Assembly: GCF_002090115.1 (NCBI RefSeq)
Contig: NZ_BBRK01000004.1
Location: forward strand, 558,001-622,000
Direction: 5' to 3'
DNA length: 64,000 nt
From: Demequina sp. NBRC 110054
GTDB lineage: Bacteria > Actinomycetota > Actinomycetes > Actinomycetales > Demequinaceae
A program made the position numbers and the translations under genes. Shown here piece after piece: positions 33,148-39,746 of the stretch. The number at the start of each line of letters is the position of its first letter. The first letter of the stretch is position 1. Under the pieces are notes generated by a model. The model was not told the DNA's origin. It did no database searches and worked only from the letters and a program-made list of their open reading frames with translations.

Positions 33148-34827
33148 TCAGTACGAGAAGGCTCGCACCTTGTCGTGCATGCGCTGCGCGAGCTGGGCAA
33201 GCTCCTCGACCGCGGCGTTCATCTCGCCCAGCACGGTCGCGGAGGTGGAGGCCGCCTGGGCCACGCCGCTGATGTTCGAGGCGATGTTCTGAGACGAGCC
33301 CGCCGCATCGGAGACGCCGCGCCCCATCTCGTTCGTGGTGGCGGTCTGCTCCTCGATCGCCGAGGCGATCGTCGACTGGAACTCGTTGATGCGCTCGACG
33401 ATCTGGCTGATCTCGGCGATCGCGGAGACCGCGCCGTCGGCGTCGGCCTGGATGGTCTGGACGCGGTTCGCGATGTCCTCCGTCGCCCGCGAGGTCTCGC
33501 GCGCGAGCTCGCCGACCTCGCCGGCGACGACGGCGAAGCCACGACCGGCGTCGCCCGCGCGGGCGGCCTCGATCGTCGCGTTGAGCGCGAGCAGGTTGGT
33601 CTGGTCCGCGATGCTCGTGATCACCTTGACGACGTTGCCGATCTCCTGGCTCGAGACGCCGAGGCGACCGATCTGCTCGTTCGCACCGTCCGCGGCGGTC
33701 GCCGCCTGCGCGGCGACGCGCGCGGCCTCGGCTGCCGAGTGCGCGATCTCGCGGATCGACGCGGACATCTCGTCCGAGCCCTTGGAGACATCGCCGAGGT
33801 TGTCGGACACCTGGGTGGCCGCGGAGGACACCGCGTCGGCCTGAGAGGTCATCTGAGCGGCGCCCGAGGCGACCTGGCGGTTCGAGGCCGAGAGCTCCTC
33901 AGACGCTCCCGCGACCTGGGTCGCGGACTCGGCGACGCTCTCCATCGTGGAGGCGAGAGTGGCCGTCGCGGCGTCGAGAGCCTGGCCCATCCGCCCGAGC
34001 TCGTCGGTCGTGGTCGCTCCCGAGCGGACGGTGAGGTCGCCGCGGGCCAGCGCGTCGGCGACCCCGTGAACGCCGGCGATCTGCTTGCGGATCGTGTTCG
34101 ACGCGATCACCGCGATGGTGAGGCCCAGCGCGAGGCCCACGAGGAGCACGATGATCGCGAGGGTCGTGTAGGCCGACGCGGTCGAGGCCGCCTCGGCTGA
34201 CAGGTCGCTCGACGCGGTCGCGACCAGTGTCTCCTCGGCCTCGAGCGAGTCGATCGCGGCGGAGAGCGTCGCGGAGGCCGCCTCGAAGGCCGCCTGGAAC
34301 GCCTCGCGGTCGCCGGTCGCGGCGGCAGGGAGCATGACGCTGTCGCGCTCGGCCTTCCACGCCTCCCAGGACGCGTTGAAGTCCGCCCAGTCGGTGCCTC
34401 CGAGCGTCGCGGTGGCGTCGCCGAGCGACGCGATGCCGGCCTCGTAGTCGGCGGCGGCCGCCGCGAGGTCAGCATCGGTCTCCGAGATGCTCGCCTCCCA
34501 CTGCGCCACCTCGTCCGCGGTCGAGAGCGGCATGGCTGCCGCGGTGCCGATGAGCATGCGCGCCTTGAGCTCCTCCTGATGCACAAGCCCAATCGTGAAC
34601 GAGACGTCGTTCTGGAGCGTCGTGAGCTCGTCCGCGGCGCTGGCGACCTTGCCGAGCGCGTAGATCGACGTGCCTGCGGCGAGCGTCGCAACGACGGCCA
34701 GCCCGACGACGAGGGAGACGATCTTGGTGCGCATGCCCCAGTTGCGGTAGCTCTTGACCAGGCCCAGGCGGCCCGTCGAGACGGCGCCTTCGGCGGCGAC
34801 AGGGGTGGCGGAAGAGGTGGCGGTCAT
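33148..34827 (-). CDS. Methyl-accepting chemotaxis protein
   Basis: A 559-aa chemoreceptor. Transmembrane helix 1 lies at about residues 35-58, then an extracellular four-helix-bundle ligand domain of about 140 residues, helix 2 at about 200-225, a HAMP domain, and a long cytoplasmic signalling coiled coil. The hairpin tip is well preserved (IADQTNLLALNATIEAARAG, then GRGFAVVAGEV). No C-terminal CheR-docking pentapeptide; it ends RAFSY. The ATG at 34,827 has AAAGGACC upstream and is preferred over 34,845. No che or flagellar genes are in the window. The adjacent arabinan locus suggests, but does not show, a plant sugar ligand. Confidence 0.93.
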   Translation of the reverse strand: MTATSSATPVAAEGAVSTGRLGLVKSYRNWGMRTKIVSLVVGLAVVATLAAGTSIYALGKVASAADELTTLQNDVSFTIGLVHQEELKARMLIGTAAAMPLSTADEVAQWEASISETDADLAAAAADYEAGIASLGDATATLGGTDWADFNASWEAWKAERDSVMLPAAATGDREAFQAAFEAASATLSAAIDSLEAEETLVATASSDLSAEAASTASAYTTLAIIVLLVGLALGLTIAVIASNTIRKQIAGVHGVADALARGDLTVRSGATTTDELGRMGQALDAATATLASTMESVAESATQVAGASEELSASNRQVASGAAQMTSQADAVSSAATQVSDNLGDVSKGSDEMSASIREIAHSAAEAARVAAQAATAADGANEQIGRLGVSSQEIGNVVKVITSIADQTNLLALNATIEAARAGDAGRGFAVVAGEVGELARETSRATEDIANRVQTIQADADGAVSAIAEISQIVERINEFQSTIASAIEEQTATTNEMGRGVSDAAGSSQNIASNISGVAQAASTSATVLGEMNAAVEELAQLAQRMHDKVRAFSY

Positions 34828-34947
34828 CGGTGAGGGTCCTTTCATGGACGGTCACCCGAACAGATCGACCGAAGTGTCAATTAGATGAGGGACCCGGCAC
34901 GGCCAGTTCTGAGAACGTCACCGCGTGACGCAAGAGGCCTGGTGCTG

Positions 34948-35646
34948 CTACTCGTCGGAGGACGACGCGGAAGCGCTCGGCGTGGCGGTCGCCGTCGCGA
35001 GCGGGTTCTCCGGGATCGTCGCGGGCGCGGGCTCCTGCGCGATCTGGGTCCACGGCAGGCAGTCCTCGTCCGTGTAGAGGTCCACACCTGAGGCGAGCGC
35101 GGAGTCGTAGATGCTCACGAGCGACTCCGACGCGTCGTACTCCTCGCCGACCACCAGGTCGACTGTGGAGCCCTCGCGGTTGTCGAGCACGAGCTTCGCG
35201 TCGGTGAAGTGGAGCGCGAGCGTGTAGGCCTGCGCGATCCCGTTCGGGCCGAACATGATGCGGACCACGCCGTCGTACGACCTCGACCAGTTGGTGGCGC
35301 CCAGCATCGTGAAGCCGCGTCCCTCGAGCGTGTTGCTCACGTCGGTCGCAAGACCGTTGGTGCTCGTGCCGTTCATCACGCGCACCGCGACCTCGCTCGC
35401 GTCGAGCGGCGCGGTGTCCGCGGGCGGGCATGCGAGGGTGATCGTGGACTGATAGTCCTCGAGCGAGGTGACGAAGGACGCATCGAAGGGACCCTCGGCC
35501 TCGCCGCGGTACACAGCAGCGGCGCCGACTGAGAAGGCGGCGATCACGATGAGGAGAAGGCCGAAGACGACGACCTGGCGCTCGCGACGATGCCGACGCA
35601 CGACCTCGCGGCGGGTACGGAGACGACCGCCCCTTCTCTCGCTCAC
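34948..35646 (-). CDS. LytR C-terminal (LytR_C) domain protein
   Basis: A 232-aa membrane protein. A basic cytoplasmic N-terminus (RRGGRLRTRREVVRRHRRE) precedes a single helix at about residues 28-48, then an external domain containing the LytR_C core (VAVRVMNGTSTNGLA, then GFTMLGATNW) and a Ser/Thr/Ala-rich tail. LytR_C domains occur with cell-wall polymer ligases; alone, the role is presumed envelope-related but unproven. The GTG at 35,646 (GTGAGCGAGAGAAGG) starts the protein; the longer frame runs through the tRNA-Ser gene and is rejected. Leader GAGAGTGGGG provides a modest ribosome site. Confidence 0.85.
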   Translation of the reverse strand: MSERRGGRLRTRREVVRRHRRERQVVVFGLLLIVIAAFSVGAAAVYRGEAEGPFDASFVTSLEDYQSTITLACPPADTAPLDASEVAVRVMNGTSTNGLATDVSNTLEGRGFTMLGATNWSRSYDGVVRIMFGPNGIAQAYTLALHFTDAKLVLDNREGSTVDLVVGEEYDASESLVSIYDSALASGVDLYTDEDCLPWTQIAQEPAPATIPENPLATATATPSASASSSDE

Positions 35647-35696
35647 GTGCCCCACTCTCGACGACGGACCGGGTTGCCACGATCCGTGGCGCAATC

Positions 35697-35784
35697 TGGC
35701 GGAGGATGGGGGATTCGAACCCCCGAGGGCTTGCACCCAACACGCGTTCCAGGCGTGCGCCATAGGCCGCTAGGCGAATCCTCC
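35697..35784 (-). tRNA. tRNA-Ser (anticodon GGA)
   Basis: A class II tRNA read on the minus strand, with GGAGGAT acceptor stem pairing at both ends and encoded CCA. The anticodon arm CACGC-CTGGAAC-GCGTG gives GGA (plus-strand 35,748-35,750). It has a long variable arm and T-loop GGTTCGAATCC. A possible -10, TATCAT, lies at 35,800-35,795. The LytR_C gene follows downstream. Confidence 0.97.
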
Positions 35785-35866
35785 AGGCCCGTAGATGATA
35801 CCCGAGCATGGCCGAACCGCGAAAACGGCTCGCGACGGGGCCTCACGGACGATGCTGGGGTGGGGT

Positions 35867-35878
35867 CGGGGACGATGC
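35867..35878 (-). repeat. GCATCGTCCCCG intergenic motif, copy 2
   Basis: An exact copy on the minus strand, with a shortened second copy (GCATCGTCCG) at 35,846-35,855. Both lie in the 166-bp spacer between divergent tRNA-Ser and SRP RNA genes, upstream of both promoters. Confidence 0.6.
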
Positions 35879-35912
35879 GGAGGGATGGTCGGGGACCGCG
35901 CGCGAGCGGGGA

Positions 35913-35941
35913 TTCGACGCGCCCTCGCGGCACGTTAGACT
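35913..35941 (+). promoter_or_regulatory. Promoter of SRP RNA gene
   Basis: TTCGAC (35,913-35,918) and TAGACT (35,936-35,941) with a 17-bp spacer place the transcription start close to 35,950, where the RNA's closing helix begins. Confidence 0.7.
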
Positions 35942-35950
35942 TGTCCGCAG

Positions 35951-36036
35951 ACCCCCCACGTGGCGCTATCTCGCCCAACTCCCCCAGGTCAGGAATGAAG
36001 CAAGGGTAAGCGGGCTCTGGCGGGTGCGTGGGGGGT
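35951..36036 (+). ncRNA. ffs: Signal recognition particle RNA (small bacterial type)
   Basis: About 86 nt. The ends pair as ACCCCCCACG with CGTGGGGGGT. The conserved domain IV is present: the GGAA tetraloop is closed by TCA/TGA pairs, with the asymmetric internal loop strand GAAGCAAGGG matching the Ffh-binding consensus. TCA/TGA replaces the more usual TCC/GGA by compensatory change. A short T-containing tail (CCTTTC) follows. The RNA scaffolds Ffh in co-translational targeting. In many actinobacteria this gene neighbours dnaX; here an aldo/keto reductase, a GH1-like enzyme and LacI-4 lie between them. Confidence 0.9.
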
Positions 36037-36085
36037 CCTTTCATGCCCTCTGCGGGCTCGACCGCATCGTCTCGTGACCGCAGGT

Positions 36086-36919
36086 TCAGTTGAAGTGCGG
36101 GATGTCCTCGCCGGTGCGGTTCCCGGCCTCAAGCGCATCGATCGCACCCATCTCGGCCTCGGTGAGCACGAAGTCGTCGACCGCCAGGTTCGCGACGATC
36201 CGCTCCGGGTTGACGGACTTCGGCAGCGGGACGGTGCCGTGCTGCACATGCCAGCGCACGATCACCTGGGCCGGCGTGCGACCGTGCCGCGCCGCCGCCT
36301 CGACCACGGCGGGGGCGCTCAGATCGGCCGACCGGCCCAGCGGGCTGTACGCCTCGACGACCATGCCGTGCGCGCGGCTGAGCTCCTGAAGCGCGCGCTG
36401 CTGGTAGGTCGGGTGGACCTCGATCTGGTGCACGGCAGGGACCTCGTTCGCGGACGCGAGGAGCTCCTGGAGATACGGCTCGATGAAGTTGGACACGCCG
36501 ATCGACCGGGCCCCACCCTCCGCATGGAGCCGCTCGAAGGCCGTCCACGTCTCGGCGAACAGCCCCCGCTCGGGAGCCGGGAAGTGGATGAGGTACAGGT
36601 CGATCTCGTCGAGCCCGAGCAGCTCACGACTGCTGTCGAACGCGCGCAGCGCGCTGTCGTAGCCCTGATCGGCGTTCCACAGCTTGGTCGTCACGAAGAT
36701 CTCGTCGCGGTCGATCCCGGATGCCGCGAGCGCCTTGCCGACCGCGCCCTCGTTGCCGTAGGCCGCTGCGCCGTCGATATGCCTGTAGCCGGCGGCGAGC
36801 GCTTCCTCGATCAGGCGCTGCGCGTCGTCCGACGGGACCTGGAAGAGGCCGTAGCCGATCGCGGGGATCGTGTTCCCGTCCCGCAGCTCGAGTCGCGGGA
36901 GTCTCTCTGCAGTCATCAT
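36086..36919 (-). CDS. Aldo/keto reductase
   Basis: A 277-aa NADPH-dependent aldo/keto reductase of the 2,5-diketogluconate-reductase-like group. The catalytic tetrad is Asp49, Tyr54, Lys79 and His112 in HIDGAAAYGNE, TTKLW and LYLIHFP; the usual Thr after Asp49 is Gly. The NADP-binding signature IPLPKS-like (VPLPKSVNPERI) is present. A TIM barrel without signal peptide. Start at the ATGATG at 36,919 with GGAG upstream. It lies 101 bp beyond the GH1-like gene on the same strand and might be cotranscribed; a role in pentose or aldehyde reduction is possible but not demonstrated. Confidence 0.93.
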   Translation of the reverse strand: MMTAERLPRLELRDGNTIPAIGYGLFQVPSDDAQRLIEEALAAGYRHIDGAAAYGNEGAVGKALAASGIDRDEIFVTTKLWNADQGYDSALRAFDSSRELLGLDEIDLYLIHFPAPERGLFAETWTAFERLHAEGGARSIGVSNFIEPYLQELLASANEVPAVHQIEVHPTYQQRALQELSRAHGMVVEAYSPLGRSADLSAPAVVEAAARHGRTPAQVIVRWHVQHGTVPLPKSVNPERIVANLAVDDFVLTEAEMGAIDALEAGNRTGEDIPHFN

Positions 36920-37019
36920 TGGTCTCCATTTCTTGGGCGGACGCGCCGGATCACGAAGGCGCGCGGGTCAGGGGTGCCCGAGCGCCAGGCGGCGGCAGGG
37001 GCGAGAAGAGAGGCGGTCG

Positions 37020-38297
37020 TCACCGCCGGCCCGAGAGCTCGAGGGATGCCGCGGCGTGACCTCGGAACCTGTCGACGGTCGAGGTGCGGACCCTGCGGAG
37101 CGATCCGTCGGCCTCGGGCACGAGGCTCCAGAGCCCCTGGCGGGTGACGTAGTCGTGAAGCGGGGCCCTCTGCTCACGGTAGTTCCACGTGTACCAGTCG
37201 AGGACGGCCCACCACGTGTATCCGAGGATCGGCATGCCCTCGGAGCGCAGGCGGTGCACGGTCGCGACCGAGGCGTCCAGCCACCGCGTCTGCGCGGCGG
37301 CGTCGCCGGCGACGCTCGTCTCGGTCAGCATCACGGGAGCCTGATACCGCTGCCAGAACCTCGTGAGGACGTCGACCAGGCCCTCGGTCCCCTCGTCGAC
37401 CCTCGGGCGGGGGTCGTCCAGGGTGCCCGCCGGGACGCGGGACCCGCTCACGAAGGCCTCGGTCGAGACCTGGGGGTAGTAGTTGACGCCCATGACGTCG
37501 GGAAGCGCGACGTGGTCGCGATGCCACGCCAGGGACTCCTCGGCGAACCCTTGCGCGAGCAGCCACGAGGCAAGCGGATGGTCCTGGCCGATGCGGCCCG
37601 TGACGAGGTCCTCGACCACGAACTGACGCTCCCTCAGGAACGCGACCTCCTCGGGGAAGCGCTCGGTCTCGCCCGTGAAGCGATAGGACGCCTCCACGTG
37701 CACGAACTCGGCCTCGCCGCCCGACACCTCGGCGATCGCCGCCTGGCACTCCACGATCCCTCGTCCGAGGCGCTCGAGCAGCGTCGCGAACCCTCGCTCG
37801 CCGGTCAGGTGCGGAGGCCAGATCCCGAACTCGCCGCAGTAGATGGCGTTGAGCAGGGGCTCGTTCAGAGGCGTGAAGGCGCGGAAAACGTCGCCGTACC
37901 GCTCGGCGATCTTGGCCGCGTAGGCGGCCATATGCTGCGGGTAGTCGGGATTCGCGAACGAGCCCTCGAGCCATAGCGGCGTGCCGTAGTGCATGAGGTC
38001 GATCACGGGCCGCAGCCCGAGTTCGCGGAACCGGTCGGCCACCTCGTCGATCCAGGCGAAGTCCCACACCCCGCGCTCGGGATTGACGCAGTACCAGGGG
38101 ATGCCCCACCTCGCGTAGTCGGCACCGGCATCGACCGCGAGACCGAGGTCGGCGGCCCAGTTCTCGTAGTGCTGCGTCAGCTCGTACTCATCGAGGGCGC
38201 GCCGGCCCGCGAACGGCTCGACGATGAACGTGTCCTCGTACCCGACGCCGAACAGCAGTCGCTTCGTGTCGCTGATCCTGGACCGCGCGGGCGTCAT
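37020..38297 (-). CDS. Divergent GH1-like glycosidase
   Basis: A 425-aa TIM-barrel protein related to family GH1 but off the main line. The acid/base region TPLNEP (Glu146) replaces the usual TFNEP, and the strand-7 nucleophile region reads MLTETS (Glu326) instead of (I/V)TENG. The barrel blocks DYARWGIPWYCVNPERGVWD and DVMGVNYYPQ are GH1-like. No signal peptide. It is shorter than many GH1 enzymes. Expression is likely repressed by LacI-4 through paired operators at 38,449-38,474. Beta-glycosidase is a safe description; the sugar at subsite -1 is unknown. Confidence 0.75.
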   Translation of the reverse strand: MTPARSRISDTKRLLFGVGYEDTFIVEPFAGRRALDEYELTQHYENWAADLGLAVDAGADYARWGIPWYCVNPERGVWDFAWIDEVADRFRELGLRPVIDLMHYGTPLWLEGSFANPDYPQHMAAYAAKIAERYGDVFRAFTPLNEPLLNAIYCGEFGIWPPHLTGERGFATLLERLGRGIVECQAAIAEVSGGEAEFVHVEASYRFTGETERFPEEVAFLRERQFVVEDLVTGRIGQDHPLASWLLAQGFAEESLAWHRDHVALPDVMGVNYYPQVSTEAFVSGSRVPAGTLDDPRPRVDEGTEGLVDVLTRFWQRYQAPVMLTETSVAGDAAAQTRWLDASVATVHRLRSEGMPILGYTWWAVLDWYTWNYREQRAPLHDYVTRQGLWSLVPEADGSLRRVRTSTVDRFRGHAAASLELSGRR

Positions 38298-38448
38298 CGG
38301 ACGGGCCCCGGCGCAAGGACGGCGAACGCAGCCGCGACGGCCGGCATGGACTGCGGTGTGCGAGCGTGCATCGTCTCCACCTGTCAGGGTGCGAGGACCC
38401 GCCGCTCGACAGTGAGCCGGCCGGCAGGACCGGAAGGTTCAGGGTTGG

Positions 38449-38518
38449 TACAACGTTGTATTCCAACGTTGTACCGTGCTGCGAGACCCATGTTCGTGAA
38501 GCATCGTCCGGATGTCAA
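38449..38518 (-). promoter_or_regulatory. GH1-like gene promoter with tandem LacI operators
   Basis: A perfect class B palindrome, TACAACGTTGTA (38,449-38,460), is followed by a second core, CAACGTTG (38,464-38,471), centred 13 bp away. A minus-strand promoter TTGACA (38,518-38,513) with GAACAT (38,495-38,490) at 17 bp lies just upstream, so the operators fall within the early transcribed region. LacI-4, encoded divergently, is the likely ligand. Confidence 0.6.
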
Positions 38519-38558
38519 CCCGGTGCAGCGCACGCGCGCGCCCGTGCCGTGGCGGCGG

Positions 38559-39563
38559 TCAGCCCGTCGTCGACGCCCTCGGCACCAGCGCGAACGGCGC
38601 GGCGACCCTGCGAGGCGTCGACGGCGTCACCTCACCGTTCATCTGCTCGACGAGGAAGCCGACCGCGGTGTCCGCGATGACCTTGCGGTTGGGGTCGACG
38701 CTGGACAGCGGGGGCACGGCGTAGCGCGCCTCGTCGAGGTCGTCGAAGCCGATCACTGCCACGTCCTCCGGCACGCGGATGCCTCGCATCTCGAGCGTGT
38801 GCATCCCGCCGAGCGCCAGCAGATCGTTGAATCCGAGGATCGCGTCGAACTCGATCCCCCTCTCGAGCATCGACACCACCGACGCCGCACCCTCGGCTCG
38901 ATGCCAGACCTCCGCCTCGTTGACGAGGCTCTCGTCGAAGGGCACTCCCGCCTCCGCCAACGCCTGGCGGTAACCCTCGAGCCGCAGCCTCGAGGAGCCC
39001 GAGTCCATGACGCCGAGCAGGGCGATCCGCCGCCGGCCCAAGGACAGCAGGTGGGCCGTGGCCGCCTTGGCGCCGCCGACGTTGCCGATCGCCACGTGGT
39101 CGACCGGCGGGCTCGCCATGCTCTCGCCCAGCAGCACGAGCGGGAAGCCCACGTCGAGGAGGTCCTCGTCGCCATCGCGCAACGCGAACGTGCTCATGAT
39201 CAGGCCGTCGACCATCGCGAGGCGCGGCCCCCGGAGCATGTCGAGCTCGGTTTCGCGGTCCCCACCGGTCTCCTCGATGAGCACTCCCATGCCACGCCTC
39301 TTCGCCGCGGCGATGACCTCACCCGCGAGCTCGGCGAAGTAGGTGTGACGCAGCTCGGGGATCGCGAGCGCGATCACCCCGCTGCGGCCGCTCCGAAGAT
39401 GCCTGGCAGAGAGATTGGGCTGATAGCCGAGGGCGCGGATGGCCTCCTCGACCCGCTCACGGGTCTCGGGCCTGACGCTCGGGACGCCGTTGACGACGTT
39501 CGAGACCGTCTTGATCGAGACTCCGGCACGCGCCGCCACCTCGCGGAGCGTCACTGAAGCCAT
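38559..39563 (-). CDS. LacI-family transcriptional regulator 4
   Basis: A 334-aa LacI/GalR regulator with helix-turn-helix VTLREVAARAGVSIKTVSNV, hinge ARHLRSGRS and a sugar-binding core (NDLLALG, AVIGFDDL). The start MASVTLREV at 39,563 was chosen because it begins at the conserved domain; GAGG lies ten bases upstream, and the longer frame runs towards dnaX. Same strand as and upstream of the GH1-like gene, with 261 bp between. Recognition helix and hinge are nearly identical to those of LacI-2, so the two may compete for the same class B operators. Confidence 0.92.
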   Translation of the reverse strand: MASVTLREVAARAGVSIKTVSNVVNGVPSVRPETRERVEEAIRALGYQPNLSARHLRSGRSGVIALAIPELRHTYFAELAGEVIAAAKRRGMGVLIEETGGDRETELDMLRGPRLAMVDGLIMSTFALRDGDEDLLDVGFPLVLLGESMASPPVDHVAIGNVGGAKAATAHLLSLGRRRIALLGVMDSGSSRLRLEGYRQALAEAGVPFDESLVNEAEVWHRAEGAASVVSMLERGIEFDAILGFNDLLALGGMHTLEMRGIRVPEDVAVIGFDDLDEARYAVPPLSSVDPNRKVIADTAVGFLVEQMNGEVTPSTPRRVAAPFALVPRASTTG

Positions 39564-39746
39564 CGCAACCTCGTCCCTCGTAGTGGCTTGACCGCAAACA
39601 TACAGCGTCGGCACCGCGTCCTCACTGGATCATCGCGCCGTCCGCCGCCCGCCGGCGCCGTCCACACCCCGACGGACGATGGCCCGCGTGCACCCACTGG
39701 TCCCGGCAGCATCCGGGTGTCCGACCCGCCGGATAGGCTCGTACCC

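Noticed and set aside
35846-36036. Paired GC-rich repeats near ffs as a riboswitch or second RNA
   Set aside because: The 35,951-36,036 segment is fully explained as SRP RNA, and the upstream repeats match the dispersed 12-mer rather than a structured RNA.
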